NCBI GenBank assembly: GCA_947579665.1
Contig: OX388347.1
Location: 23,738,562-23,802,561 of the forward strand
Length of the DNA: 64,000 bases
Direction of reading: 5' to 3'
Source: Sympetrum striolatum
Lineage: Eukaryota > Arthropoda > Insecta > Odonata > Libellulidae
Position numbers and translations under genes: made by a program. The stretch's first letter is position 1. The number at the start of each line of letters is the position of its first letter. Shown here in pieces: positions 13,560 to 28,739 of this stretch. The notes beneath the pieces were generated by a model, which saw nothing but the letters and a program-made list of their open reading frames with translations, was not told the origin of the DNA and did no database searches.

Positions 13560-13870
13560 TGGACCACCAAGTCAGAATCGACAGCCACGCTTCGGAGGTG
13601 AGCTTCCGAGAGCAAGGGCATCCGCTAGGACCGTCCGCGAACGGTGAGGCCGCCGGTGATGCTGAATCAACTGGAAGATGCCCTCCGGGCACACCCGTCT
13701 CGGGTTTCACCCTTCGAGGTTCGAGACGAAGACGCCAGCTGGCAGCACTGTCCGAGGATTCACGACAAACCGCTGCAAAACTCACTTTCCGGCAGTGAAA
13801 TGCATTGGCGTGGCTGGTGCATCCGAGGTAAAGATTTCAACTCCGACACTTTAAAGAGAGCAGGTGTGCT
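13560..13870. other. CpG-rich island without strand bias
   Basis: Unlike most islands in the window, this one has mixed bases and many CpGs, with open frames on both strands (98 codons minus, 66 and 76 plus). No frame reads as a known protein. It could be a decayed transposon or exon-derived sequence. Confidence 0.4.
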
Positions 13871-15010
13871 TTGATGTGGATGGGAAATGAGCATGTGCAA
13901 ACGCTGATAACTACTTAAACGGTTTCAGCCTTCCCTCAAGGGTAGCTCGAAGTGGAGAGCTCTCGAAACATAACTTGAGAAAATAACTGTCCAAAGAGAG
14001 TAAAAGAAATCGCTAGATTGAAGCAGAAAATCCAAGGCGGAATCCGTTGGTAGGGGTGGAATGTAATTTCTATCTTGCTTGTCCGCGGAAATTGTAAACA
14101 CTGATGCGAACCAAAACCGACGGATTTAGAAACTTGCCTAAGGGTCTATGGTAAACTAAATCCTTGCGCACTTACCTTAGAGTTACGACTGTGTGAAGTT
14201 ATGAATTCTCTGCAGTGAGCTAATATAATCGCAATTTTTCTAAATAAGGGTACTAAATATACAGTCAAAGTAGAAGCACTTTGGTAATTAATTTGAGCTA
14301 ATATTCATGCAATAATGAGGATCGCATGTTGAAGATGTTATCAACTCACCGTAAGGAATAGCTAGGGTAAAAGCGAGATGTAAATGAGCAAGTGGGGATG
14401 TTTCAAGTAAAAACGAGGGGAAAACCAGGATAGAGATAAGATACAGATTCCAAAACCGAATTACGGAAAGGTCATAAATTAGAACTAAGGAAGTCATGCA
14501 CGAATATCGACAAAAATTATTATTCAGTTAACAGGGCAGTAACAGAACGGGATACGATACATGAAGAAGTTTTCAAGCCTTAGCTGAAAACGAAGACGGA
14601 AATCAGATGAAAGTGAAACCATTAGAAGGGGCTTTGTAAGCGCATTTTAACTCTTCAAAGTAACAATTAAAAATCATAAGTCACTGCATATTGTAATTTC
14701 TTCAGATGATGTCTTAACTGTGTGGAACTCCTTAACGGGTGGAATAAAAATTAATAGGTATCTTAAATTTCGATGTTGTGAAGCATTGATGTTGTTGTTG
14801 ACGTGTTGTGTGTGAAGTGTTGACTATGGAATTACTGTAAGGATCCATGTAGAGGAGTAGACGGTTTAAACTTCATGGAAGGGAACAGTAAGAATTGAGT
14901 GCATACAACAATACTCGGTACTTGACGTATTCCACGTATCACGAAGTTTATGTCATGGTAACTTGCAAGTAATGTAAAATTGAGACTGGTTAGGCAAATA
15001 TGAAGGTTGG

Positions 15011-15058
15011 ATCACGTAATATGACTTACCTCACCTGAGGTAAGTCATATTACGTGAT
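15011..15058. repeat. 48-bp near-perfect palindrome with 23-bp arms
   Basis: The left arm at 15011-15033 (starting ATCACGTAATATGACTTACC) is separated by only two bases (CC) from its exact reverse complement at 15036-15058. No mismatch occurs in 23 bp. The arms contain AGGTAAGT, so a donor-like sequence is present on both strands. Confidence 0.9.
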
Positions 15059-16029
15059 TTCGAAATAAATCCAAAGTAGAATCCCTAGCCCAGAAAAGTC
15101 ATTGACGATGATTACCCTTCAATGGATCCGCGGCTGAATCAAACTGAGGATCACTACACAGACTACTTGAGGTTATTCAACAAATTCTGCAGATGTAAGC
15201 CAATTGTCTGAAATACATCATGCATAAGAAAGAAAGTTGAAAATATACACATAAAAGAAAACGCAGATCTCACCAAAATTTTAACATATTATCGATGAAC
15301 AGAGGAAAATGAGCTTTTTAGGAAATAAATATAAGTTATAGGAATATCATTCAAATAAACTACGGAAAAAATCAAAGAAATTTAAAAACCTGAACAGGCA
15401 GTGATTATTTCACATTAAAAATTAGAAAAGTGAAAAAAATCAACTGTTATGTAGAAAATCGCCAAGTTCAAAGCTAGAATGAAACGATCACGTTCGTTCG
15501 TCGCCTCAGTAAAATACCGAAGAAATCCATTTTCTCGAAGCAGCAAAATGAGTAGAGATTAACAACGAAAACTCTTTTTATCGCAAAAGTCTTCTTGGCA
15601 TAAATAAATACAGTTACGTATGGATTCAATCTAAATCCAGAATAATAAAGTTTGTAGCCTGAAAGACTAGATTCGTTTTCTAACGATATCCCTGCATCAA
15701 ATGTATTTCTTAGTAATAAATCAGAGTAAAGTCAAGAAAAGGAATCCTCACATATCAAGCCTTAGCTGCATGCAAAAGACTTAGGCTAGGAATTGTCCAG
15801 CGGACAAGAAACTACACGTTTGCCATCGGCTAAACGAACGTACTCATTCCGATCCATCGAGCATCACGATTACACAAAACACTATCGAGAATCAAGAACG
15901 CAAAAATGCCACCGAACGCTCGTTGAGTTGATTAAATCCGATTTTATTCATATGCTTTTTTTGAAACGGCCTCCGCAAAACATCGGTGGGAAAAGATAGG
16001 AGACAAAACAAAAAAAGCACGAAATTAAT

Positions 16030-16420
16030 TCAGTTTCCGCGCCTCGTCCCTTGGCGTTAGCAAAGGCGCAAGACCAACTCTGCGGAGAAAATTTCCCGGC
16101 CACCTTCCACGAGACACTTAATGGAACAAGCCCGAGACGGCGAAGGAGGAGGGGAGGGAAAACTTGTCTCCTAATAAGTAAGAAGGTGCAAACAAGCGAG
16201 CAGCCGATGAATGTCCCACCACCTTGAGACGAGTGTAGGGAACACCATCTCGAGAGACTATCTTCGCCTTTTTGCCTACACCTGGGAGCTTTTTTTTCCC
16301 TCCCGCTGCCGCCCTTAACCCCTCACCTTCCAACCTCGTAGCCAAGTGTGAAGAAGGTGCTCCAAGGGAGAAGGACATCTCCTGCCCCAAAGCATCCAAT
16401 AGGACCACAAAACGACTCCA
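16030..16420. other. GC-richer island
   Basis: This moderately GC-rich segment carries a 96-codon minus frame with no recognisable domain. I regard it as part of the recurrent island series. Confidence 0.35.
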
Positions 16421-17809
16421 ATGGGTTACTTAAAAAATGTTAATAGGGATAGGTTTAGGCATATCTACATTGATGAAATTAACTTGAAATTCATAGTTTG
16501 GCCTTTAATAAATCATACCCTACAAAATATTAACCCAATATTATAGAAAAAAACTTATAACAGCTGAGTATTTGAACTGGAAGATTTATTAGAATTTGAA
16601 TGTGGCCTCAGAATGTAGCAGAGTTGACGGGGAAATATTCTACATACATCTAATAAAGTTTGTCATGATATTAAGATAACTTTAATTTAGCTTCTCTTCG
16701 AATAACCATGTTTTCAACTACATATGCCTTCACAATGTAAAATGAATGTATTTACGGCCACTGATGGCAAAAATAGTCACAGTGTAATAACAAGGACTTC
16801 TAAAACACCATCAAATAACGACTTAAGATTTTTAATACGTATTTCATTCATTACAAATGCGTTAGCGAGAAACAGCATCGCTTAGCAAAACCAAATTTTC
16901 AAATACTTGCAATAAAATTGCTATTTTTACTTAAAAATACTACTCTTTAAAAATCTTACGTTTATACATATTTGTAGTTCATTAAAATCACCAAGTAAAA
17001 CTGTTGGTTTTAAAAGAATTTAGATGGAAGTAAACCTTCTCACTAAATCAAGGAGAATAAACTTTTACGTGAACGATTCAAATCCGAAGGTTCAAAGGAT
17101 AGAAAAGAATGGAGAACATCTTTCATCTCTGGTATCTTTTTCCTTAAAGAAACTACTACAAGTAGTATGAAGAAATCTAACCTCTGTTAAACTAAGGTAA
17201 CTTACTTAAAAAATCAACATTTTCAAAGAAACTAGCAACAAAAAGCACATTTCATTGAAGCATATAATAAAATTAACTTGCAGCAAAGCCTTAAAGTATG
17301 TTTTCGCTGAAGTCTATCAGACACTTGCTACTGATACTGAAAACCTTTAAGGAAGCTGTGATTGCTACAATGAAACGCCGAAAATGTTTGAGAGAAGCTA
17401 AGCTGTTCGTCACTTGACATTTCATGTTATTTCCAGAAACGTGGTAAATCTTACATTAATCTTCCTTTACATTAAAATTTATCGCAAAATTAAGATAGTC
17501 ATTATTATTATAAATTAAAATGCGCAAGAAATGTTTAAAATAATTATTTTAATTTAATTAATAATTGCTTACGAGAAACAAAAAATATGATTATCAAAAT
17601 GTTTAATTAATTACAAGCATAATGATAAGAGAAACAAGAACCATCGGTGGTAACTACCGCAAAGAAATCGCAACTCCAAGCTTACGGTTTCATTGGAAAA
17701 ATTCACAGGATAAAGCTGAGACCCATGAACTTACGCAAATACATGTGTTAGTACAGGCAGGCAGATAACAGCAGAAAGGCAAGAGTATATTCAATTCTGA
17801 ACTGAGGTA

Positions 17810-19460
17810 CAAGAAGAGAGAAACCGAACGTATCGGAGGAGTGGGTTAGTTGGTTGCGTTGGATGAAGGGTCAAGGGGCACGAATCTTACCCCAGGGCGT
17901 GAAACGGACACCGTAAGAGATTGGGGGCAGCGGCACCTTCAGGGACCGGAATTATATATCGGAAAAGTAATTAAGAGCGGAAGGTGTGGGGGATAAAGGG
18001 ATTGCCTTTCCGGTTGGATGATGGCTTCTCCAGAGGTTATGAAGAAGAGTCGGAACCTCATACAGAAAGAAAGGATTGATTAGAGAAGCCTGAGGGTGCA
18101 CTCAAGACAGCGGAGATTTATTACTTTTACTAAATCTATGCTAATAAATGAAACTCCAAGCATGTAAATAAGGAGCACATTTCTGGAAAATTGGGAAGAG
18201 TTTTTGAGGAATTTCATATAATATGGGTAAAGTTTCATTGTAACCTTCTAATGTTTATATCAAAATAAAAATAAAAAATCATTTTCATAGAAGGAATCTC
18301 ATAAATGTTTCGAAGCATTATAATGGAATTATTTTACAAAATACTTTTAATGCGCTTTAATACAATGTACTTTTGCTTCGTTCATATTAATGAGAAGCTA
18401 TTATCAAATATATAAAAAATATTGATATGGAGAGAAAAATTGAGTTTTTCTTCCAATTAATATGATGTATACACATACATACATTTAACAAAGAATTATA
18501 CCTACCTTTGAATCCTCTTCTTAACATTTAATTACAAATTTATAACTGTCATCTCTAGTTGTAACAGCCCCATGAAGTCTCGATACAGAAAATGATTTTA
18601 GGTAGAATATTCGGCACATCAACATGCATTGGGTCTACAACAGATCTCTTCCTCTGAAATAAATCTTCCAGATTTTTATCATGAAACGCCTACTCTCCAA
18701 AACAAGTCTAGCTTATCACGAAACATCAACCTTTAGAACATACTCTGCAGAGCTCCCAAATCTCTCGCGGATAACCCGCGTCGCGTCTCCATCCTCTGAA
18801 TCCGCAACCGATCGTATCCCGACGACTAGCATAAGCCTCGCAAACTGATGCCTGGGATCGGAACCGAATTGGCTTTTCTCTCAGGCACGACGCTGAAGGA
18901 AAGTTCCGCAGCAAAAACCCTACCACGGCTTACCAAACACGGACCGAGAAAGGGTTACATAGAGAATGGTGAGCCGATAAGAGGAGAAAGAAAGGAAGCG
19001 AAATGAATACGAGAAGGGATGGAAATATGGAGGGAGAGGACATTAAAGGGTTTGAGGGGTCAGAGAAGAGAATGCATAGCACGGAGACGGAGTAAGTGGG
19101 TGGGTTGTGATAAGAGGGAGGGGGAGAGATAAGAGGTTGAGGGATTGAGAATTCAAGCAAAAAGGAGTGCTGTGGGAGGGAAGGGGGGAGCGGACCAAAG
19201 CCCGGAGGTCCAGCCACTTTTTGCGATGGGGATAAAGGGGAGGTGGGAGGCGCATTCGCTTGGAGAAGGGGGCTAATTAATTTCCACCGTTAATCAAGCC
19301 GCTGTCGGGCTGGCTTCACGACTCCCCCCTCCATCTCCGCTCTCTCCTACGGGAGAGAAGTCTCTTCGAGATGGAAAGGGGAGGGAGAAAAAGTGGGTGT
19401 TAGGCTTATGGGTGAAGGGTGAGTCGTCCAGTTCCTTCTGGAAGAGGAGGTTGACCAAAG
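17810..19460. other. Pair of purine-rich islands
   Basis: Two GC-richer, G/A-rich segments (about 17810-18090 and 18720-19460) flank an AT-rich gap. The second has long runs such as GAGGGAGGGGGAGAGATAAG near 19114. The minus frames here are Pro/Ser/Leu-rich shadows. Confidence 0.45.
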
Positions 19461-22329
19461 GATTGGGGTAAAATGGGTACCCTAAAGAGCCGCCCTCTTT
19501 ATGTTATCCCCGGTTAATCTCGGTTAAATTAGAAAGGATGAAATTCCTTCTAAGCCAGTACGTCTTTCGAGAAATGTTTATACTTTTATTTTTTGTTCAA
19601 TTGCCGTAGAAACGAGGCGTATCAAAAATTTCAGTACTCCCGAATAATTGGTAGGAACTTGAGGGTGAAATGAAACATTTCTGGGCTACAACAAGAGTGA
19701 ATATGATGTAGTAACTCATAGTATAATTAAATAAAGGATTCATAATTTGAACAAGGTATCACTGCTATTATCTTTGCAATTATTGCAATTATGTTCAGTA
19801 GTGCTTCTAGAATAACAACAACGCCACTAGTCAACATTACATACAGACAAAATAAGAAATATTGTAAATGTGAAGTATTTTCTCATTGGAAAAACAGAAA
19901 TTACAAGGTTACAAATGCTTTTTCTCCAAATATATATCGGAAGATTCATGCCAACAATAATCCATTAATTTTGCCATAACGTTCTCTTGATGATTTAGCT
20001 TAACTATCAACTAGCTTGAAGTAGGCAAGAAAACTCCATCCTTCTAAGTAAATTTCTAACAAGTATGTCACTGTTACGGATATAATATTTTCGTTTCATG
20101 AGATCCAGGCGGAAAGCTTAAGACCGTATCTGAGACTGTCTGATTAAATTAATCTGGCAAAAAACGCTCTTTCAGATACATTAAAATAATTTAAATTTCT
20201 ACGCAATACATCAACGACTGGACAAGGAAATCCACAACGTAAAAACATTTGAAAACTCAAGAGTAGCGGCAGTGTTTGCTTATCAACTGATTTGCCGGCA
20301 AAGATGGAATCGATTCAACAGTGCGGAAAAGAGAAATTGAGAAATAAATTACATATAGACTGTTTTCATTAACTAGAAGAGAGCAGGTTAACGCAAGGCA
20401 TCCGAATATTTCTCCCGAGCACCTTCAAGCATTTCAGTAAATTACTATCCCACGATAAAACTTAAGATCAGGATGGCCATTAAACGAACCGGTTCGTAAT
20501 ATGGCCGCTGTCCGCAACCTCGTCGGATTTCTGCGATTCATGCTCTGTAAGCAATAACTTTGAAAAAAGCCAAGCGACGATCGAGACAAGTATTCTGAAA
20601 GGAAGGGCGATAGAGAAGCCTAGAACACTTAAAAAGAAAAACGGTTTGAAATTAAACTCCGCTCGCCGCTCTGAAAATATCACTTCGAACTGCCTTTTAT
20701 GCACTACGCCTAATGAGTTTAAGTGACTTCATGCAAGAACATTCTGCATAAAGTCTCTGGTTTGAGGATAGTTTAGCATTAATATCACTTACCTAAAGTT
20801 ATGTCTAGCACAATATAAGTGCGCAATGCGGCCAACGTCGATAAAGAGAGAGGTAACATTCAGACAATTCGACTCCCAAGAAGTGATGCCAAGACATGGA
20901 AACATTACGCTAATTTCATAACACTCGGCTTCAAAGGGACCTTCCGACAGATTTCAGTTTGATAACCACCGCCTTCGAGCAATCAGTAAACGTTGCTTTG
21001 ATAAATATTGATTTAGGAAAGAACCTAATAAAATAAATCTTGAAAACAGTGCAAATATGGAAAATATTTGAACGTTCGATAACAAATTTCCTTAACAAAT
21101 TAGTGCAGCGGCGAATTTTTTAATACTTCGTATGGAAAACCTAAAATTGCAACGAAATGACGTTAAGATAGAAGTTGCAAAGGATTACCAACAAATACTA
21201 AACATCACTTAAAACCTTACCATCCTTAAAATAAATCTTACTCGATAGAACACATAAAAACAAGATATGTATTTCCTTATCCAAGGAATCAATAATATGT
21301 AAAAGATAAAAATGGTGAACTAATCAAGGCGATAAAGCAATCAGGCAGAAAGATCAGAACCATTTGTAATCGCACTGGGCTACGAGAAGAGGGACATCGC
21401 TATGAAAACAAGTTGAGGCAGCGCTAAATTACTCGGGAAAAAAGGTGACAAAATTTCATCACGTTTTTGTTCTCTTGATGCTAGAAAATTTCATATTCAT
21501 ACACGCAAATCTAGATATTAGCAAAAAAGTAAGAGAAAATATATATTTAGAAATTATATTTTACAATACATTATTACAGGAGGTTACCAATACGATGAAC
21601 TAGACAGAATTATTTTCCAGTCGTAGTAACACGTTTATATTAGCTAACTAAAGAGGATTTTGATAATTGCAAGAGCGCTGCCTATGCAGATGCATTTACA
21701 TTCAGGTACAATCATTTATAAGTAGTACCGCATTTTACGCATAAAATTTTGAATCCATTACTAAAGAAAATGAGCTGTAGTCACCAAGTGTCGCTAATAT
21801 CAAAGGAAATATATCAAATGAATTTAAACTATACGCTCAACTCATCGAGACGAGAACTCTATAGCTCTTATTTCACAGAAGTCAAAAAGGCTAAGCTCCA
21901 TTAAGCGCAGTAATTTCTCTAGGATTACCTCATCGAAGAGAGCAATTAATAAACATATATCATTACAATTTTTATAACAGATGGAAAAAGTTCAAAATTG
22001 AGGATTTAGAGATTCTTTCTGGAATTCGGCAATAAATTCGGAATCTAGTAAAACCCCTAAGCAAGTTCTCATTTTCATACCGGAATCTCGTTCCTTCATA
22101 ATTTAAAATGCATAAAATACGTAACTGAAAAAATTAAACCACCTCTCATCGTTTTGCACAATAAACAGTGGTTCCTACTGAGTAGTTTCTCATTTACAGT
22201 CCGAAGCGATAAATTTCGGAGTATTTACTGAAACTTCCAAATCCAAAACTTTAGAACTAACACCAATCATCGTAATCAACCCAAAAACACCGAGAAAACA
22301 TTCTTCTTCGGTTCTCATCTTTCTGAACG

Positions 22330-22990
22330 ACAGAGAAATCCTTCAGAAAGCCGCAGAAACATTTATACCCCCCTCGATTCAAACTACCCGCTGCCACGAC
22401 CAATAAAGACACCCCTTATCCGAGAACCATGGGGAACAACACTCGCAGAGAGAGAAGTGGCGAGAGGGAGCTAACCGAACTGCAGAGGCGCCAAGTGGTC
22501 AACCCATCTTCTCGCGCCATTTATCCCCTTCTGACCCCGACCATTTTAGAAGGAGTTGTCCGGCGAATACCTCCCCCCCTAACCACTTCCTTCCTTAACA
22601 TCGCTTCGGATCGACGAACGCTCAATCTCTTAAGCGATCCCTCTCCACCGATGCACACTCCCCGGACGCTTGTAAACACGACGAGAAGAAAGGGTTGACT
22701 ACGTAGCGGTGGACGCCGTGTCCTTTGTCTTCCTTAACCCCCGGGAAGAGATTGTTGCCGTCCTCGCAAGTGGCCCGAGGGGGCGTAGAGATTGAAGAGT
22801 CCGGCAGAGAGAGGGGAGAGATTTCGAGGGTTTTAAGAGGGGAGTCCGATTAGTGCCTTAACACCCAGGGATGCTTAACGACCGCTGACCGCCGCAAACC
22901 CTTACGACGGCCCGCCGAGAGGAGAGATTTATGGAGCGAGGAGCGAGCGAGAAATAGAGAAAGAAAGACTCCTCCACATTGCTCAAACCA
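22330..22990. other. GC-rich island, pyrimidine-rich then purine-rich
   Basis: The first half (to about 22720) is C/T-rich on the plus strand and the second half is G/A-rich. This switch is unusual among the islands. An 89-codon plus frame starting MGNNTRRERSGERE shows no family features. Confidence 0.45.
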
Positions 22991-24299
22991 GGCCGCCCAC
23001 CATTTTCGAGCCCAACTACTCCATCACACCCTACTCACAAAGCCATTTCACCCCTTTGGGAGGGATTTCGGGGGGCGCATTCTTGCCACCTCTGTTCTTA
23101 TGTGTCCGAAACGCTATCGCTTCTCCTTTCAGATCTCCGCGATGTCTTCGGACTTCGGATGGCCACTACGGTCAACTGATCTGACACTATGAGATATATC
23201 TAAGTTGACTGATGAGCCAACTGACAGTTAAAAAGGTAAATCAACTGATAATCTATTCCTTATGGAGACCAATGATCAACAATTGACATTGAAAAATAAT
23301 AGCCGCTGAGCAATAACGAGAATAAATTAATATCGGCATTATTATAACAGTATGCTAGGGAAACAAGTTCGAAGAAAATCCCATGTTTGGATGTAGACAC
23401 ATTGTTCATGCAGAATTCTACTAAATTAGAAGTGAGCAGCACCAAATTGAGCACACCAATTAAAGAACAGCATTAAGCTGTATTTAGAGCTTAACGCAAA
23501 TAATTAACATCCAACTACAAAAATACAGCTCAAGAATGATCGGATAAAAGCAACTGAGATATCAAGAAATAATTCCTAAAATCCCAAATTGTTTGCAAGC
23601 GAGGCAAGCATTCGGTAGATGCTTCATTATATACCATCAATTTAGGATAAAAACCAACGAAAAAATAATTAATACACGCGATATCAAATATAAAATTCCT
23701 AATATCTAAATAATTTTCAATCAAATTTCAAAAAATCAATACAGCATCCATAACAGTTAAATTGTGTTATAACTTCTCACAAAATCTCTCATTTCACTTC
23801 ATCAAATTTAGTAATTCTAAACACTTCAATATTAAAACAATAACAAAGTGATTGCTATCCTAGAAAAGGGGATCCTAGGGAGAGAGAGAGTTCTGAAATA
23901 TCATAAAAATGTACATCCAACCCTTTATTTATACAAAATTGGAATCCTGAAATGTATTAAATTTCAAATTCAGGAAATTAACGATTACTCATCACATTTT
24001 ATTTCACGTCGAACATCTTGAGCGAATTCTGCGTGGTTGCTTGAAGACGAAATAATACGGATTAACTCATCAACGCCAAGCGGGTAGGACGCTGCTAGAT
24101 AAAGCCTAGGAGTTTTCATGTCAAAAAATTAGAAAGGTGGGATGATAATGTCAATATCTGCAAGCATTCCGTTTTTACACCTTCCGTTTGATTTTCATGA
24201 TTCTTAAAAAAATAATTTCACTATAATTGTCAACAAAAGATTGAAAATGAATTTTGAGAAAATAATAAATCATCACAAAAATTATTACGGTCGCAGTTG

Positions 24300-26150
24300 A
24301 GGTGATAGAGTACTGATTGGAGGTTTCCGGGGAAAGGAATGCTGACCAAGGCGGCAATCCAACTTCCCACAACCTCGTCGCAGTGACCTCCGCTTCCTCA
24401 CACCTCTTCTTAGGAAGATGTAGTGAGACGCCGATGGACACGTCTGAGAGTCCCTCGGGGCGAAGTGGCGAACGCGAGACGGATAGACACGTCGCCGGTA
24501 ACATCGATAGGGTGCCGTGGTAAAACAAGGCAGTGGGACAGCGTGAGGGATTTTTTCAAAGGAGTGATAAAAGAGGGAGAAAAAGGAAAGATGCCATAAC
24601 TAATTCTCCGCGGGGAATTTTGTTTCATTCCTTAGTCGCCACGTGTGACGAGGACCGCTGTTTGTTTCGCTCGGCGATATATCTCGTCCGTGGAGATGGA
24701 AGCGATTTTCCACCTCACTACGAGCAATTTAAAGTTGTGCCTCGGAAATTCGCCTCAATCAACTGATTTTCCAGATTAAGAAACGGAGTTCTAATGATGT
24801 GTAAAGGCTTCGCAGTGAAAAGATCACTGCAAAACTCAGTCCCTAACATTTAGAAGCAAAGGCTTCACTATGGCGTACCAAAAGGCATCTGATTGGGATT
24901 ATCCTCTCTCAAACGCAAGAAGTTAATCAGTTGAGGTCCCAAAAATAAATAAAAAACGAAATGCTTTAGCTTCTTTTGGACATTATAACACTGGTTAAAA
25001 CCAGCTGTGGTTATTTATAAAAATAATCGCTAAGTTTCCCCTATAGAGTAAAATAATGAGCAAATACAATTGCCAAAAATTATATATTTCTTTAAACACA
25101 AATACATCGATTTTCTTTTGATATATTTTCATATAAATTTGTTATTTAAACGCTCCAAATTAAAGAATAACAGTATATAAACTTGCCGGCTTATGTGAAC
25201 TAATCACGCACATTTACTGAAAACAAAATTAATTTCTCGAATTCTCCTATGATTAAACCTCTACTCTGTAACGAATAACTCGTATGAATTACTTGAAGGA
25301 AATCATTCAAAGCACAATATAAATGAGCCGTGCCAAAACATAAAAGAGCTACCAAAGGACCAACATAGGTACATTTTATAAAATCATTCTCTGACATTCC
25401 ACTTATAATCTAACTGCTCCTGAGTCTTCCAAAACCGTGTTTCAGATCCCTCTCGCCCTTAGGACCCTAATAAGAGGAAACCACGGATCTTAAAAACGCG
25501 CAACACAAAGTTTTATTCTGTCCAACGGACTTTCTTAACGAATGGGCAAAAAACAAATATACCTGCTCGAGAAAATATATTTGGGAGAACGCTTCTTCAT
25601 CCCGCAATTTTATTTTTCCCGCTTCCCCTGGTTAAACAACAAACTAGCGATACTAATTGAGAGGCGCCCTTTTATTGGTACAAGAACGGAGAGCAAAATG
25701 AGAGTGGAGCCGGGGTGAGAACGGGACAAGAATGCGGCCAGACGGCAAACGAAATAAGTACGAAGGAGAGGGATGAGATATGGGCGGCCGCTACTTTCCT
25801 ATTTCTCATTCCGCTCAACCCTTCCCGATGAACGGATGGGTAGTTCGGCCAAGGCGTGTGCGGAAAGAGGGATGGGCTGGTTAGGGCGGAGGGATGTAAA
25901 AGACGCGAGTGAAGGATCCCCAAAGCGCTGCAACGAGAGCAACAACGACTTCAATCACTTACCCTTAATGGTTTACCCACCAACCCCGGTTCTAATTAAG
26001 ACTTACACAAGCACATTCCCGCCCACGCCTCCGCACTGCCCACTTGCGGCCCTTGGTCCACTCTCCGCAGAGTTGATGGACGATCTCCTAGGATATTCAT
26101 CTGCCTTCCGAACAAACAAGGGCCGTTTCGACGTCTCTATGTTCTTTGGT
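24300..26150. other. Two GC-rich islands
   Basis: The segments at about 24300-24700 and 25670-26150 stand out from AT-rich flanks. The 126-codon plus frame at 25773-26153 spans the second. Its sequence is low in conserved-looking features and its opposite strand is equally open, so I treat it as chance. Confidence 0.4.
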
Positions 26151-28739
26151 TGATGAAATACGACAAGATGGTAGATTTGTAGATTGGAGAATTGATCGCG
26201 TACATCTTAAACGGATGAGTACTCGAATAGATGCGTACTAATAAGATTGCTCACTACGGTCGACGTAAATTTCTCTATAATAAAGACACTACAATTCCTA
26301 ATTTAAGATAACATAGGTACACGCGGGGATAATTAAGACCAATAAAAATATAAAACAAACCTCAGAGAGCGGAAATTTTACCAAACATACAACAATGGCA
26401 TAGAATCTCAACAAAAACTTAACCATTCGTAATCATTGGATTATCAAACGTCTTGAGCTCACTTTTGGAGCTTACTGCATTTACATGGGAGTAAGCTGAT
26501 GAAACATTTTCATCGTCCTTCCGATTCTTAAATACATCGAGTATTATTACAAACGGTTACTTACTTAGAACCTGAGAATGCTTATAGAATGAGAAGAAAT
26601 AGTTGAAATAGCACACTATTCAATTCAACTGATCCGAACGTAATTCAACTCGCGGACGACGAGGATTGCTGATTTAAATAAAATTATTTTGCAGTTTCCA
26701 TAACAACATTTGTATTGAAAATTAAAAAGTACTTTTAATTTCATTCTACACAGTGTTCCACAAATTGGAACTTCATAGAAAGTGTAACACTAAAGAATAA
26801 TAATTACAAATTGAAGGGCAATCTCCCTTCTACAAAATGTAAAAAGCTAAGACTACTTGAGAAGCAACTATGCAGAAATCCCTAATTTCGCCAACGTAAA
26901 AAACATAACTCTTCAACCATGAGACAGTAAAATCTTAGAGAAGTAATTTATTTTACATTCTGAAATAGAGGGATGCAAGCAGAACTATGTTTTTGAAAGA
27001 CCAAATTCACGTTGAAATAAAATTTAGAAAGATCTCTCCTACTTTTTCGCTCGCTCATATTTTATTCGAGGTAGTCACAGAACGGCAGAGAAATGCGTTT
27101 AATTTGTCATAAACCAACACCCGTCACGAGAGAACAAAACCAATCTAATAGAAACCGGAAAAGAAATGTGCCGCGGCGATATGAATCACGGCGATTCTTT
27201 TGGCCCAGGCAATGTTCTTGAAAAATGAAATCCCAAGCGTTTAAGTTCACTTACACCCATTTGAAACGAAGACGAATGCGCACTTGGCCCACGGGAAGAC
27301 AAGAAAGAAATTGTGGTTCCTTTGACGGATATCTTGGCAACAGGCCATGCTTATCCCATACTTCACAAGCCATTCATCAGTCAGAAAGCACACATCAAAC
27401 AGTCTGTATGCTCAGCGCTTCTCTGGATTTCCCTGGCCGTCTCTTCACCCAGAAGATTGTACTATCCATCTTGTCTCGCTGCCTGCTATTGGCTAAATAA
27501 ACCCATTAAACATTCCACTGCATATGTGTACGCAGTGGCACCATTTTCTAGAATACACACGTGTTCGAAATCTCATCTCGCGAAGTTTCATCTTCAATAT
27601 ACTGCGGTATTTTCCGCGGCTATTTACAAAGGCAAAAAATGCGAGGCGCTCTAGCGGATATTCTACTCGAACAAAATCAAGATCTCCGTTTATCCAGTAG
27701 CATAACAATTTCAAATCCAACTTGGTCAAAATAATTCAAGTCATAATCTTTTCAAACTTTTCGCCACTCGAGATGAAAATACTGGGGAGAGTAGAGTTAA
27801 AAATTCTTACAAAAATGTTTAATGCTAAACTTTCTAGTTGAAATGATAATATGTACATTCTTGCTTCACAAAGAAACACTCAAACACCGCCATAAGAAAC
27901 TACGAACGTATGCATATTCACCAAGCTTTAAAATAACAAACATGAGTCATTACTATTAAAGAGTGTGATACCGCGACAATTTAGTATATGTAAACGGATA
28001 GCTTAGTTCTATTTTTTAATCATTAAACAAGAATAATTTCAAAACGATTTCGAAAGTGCCGCTATATTGTAAAACTACTGAAATCACATCCTTAGTTTAA
28101 CATAGTCAAAACATTTGGCAAGTTGCTTGAGAAACTAGGAATACCGATGCCTAGTACTACAGCGGGACAGATTTCAAAGCAGTCTGTTTTAAATTTATAA
28201 GTATTTTTTAAGTAAGTTATCTGAGTCCTGAGTCTGAGTATCTGAGTCTGGATGAAAAGTCCTAATTTACAGCTTTCAATGGATCTCGAAAAGCAATTTA
28301 TATAATTATTTAATTCATGTAACCTCAGTAACAGGTTAATAAACGCAACGTTTTATTTCCATGAAAACCGGTATTTCAGTCAGAAATTAAGATACTAGTA
28401 AAAAAGAAATAATGGATGTGGATGTCATTCTTTTAATGGTAAAAGAAGTATAAGGACCCACACTTAAATTTTAAATATGTTTTTGACGTGAAGAAGAGTA
28501 TATACATAAAAAAACGAATCGTAAAAAGAGACCGAATTAAAGATAACATCTAACGAAGTTTTACTTTTACTTAATTCTTCCTTGATTTATTGACGCTTTC
28601 TTTCCTTCTTATAAAGGCTGAGGAAATGCAAAACCTTTTATGTGAGATAAAATGGCAGAAAGGGCATTACCATCCGATTCAAAGCTCTCGGGGAGTCTTT
28701 TCAGATATAAAACCCACGCCGCGACGGTGAATATCTTAC

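Noticed and set aside
20484..20497. 14-bp palindrome ACGAACCGGTTCGT
   Set aside because: Palindromes of this length are expected by chance in 64 kb, and nothing around it supports a binding site or element.
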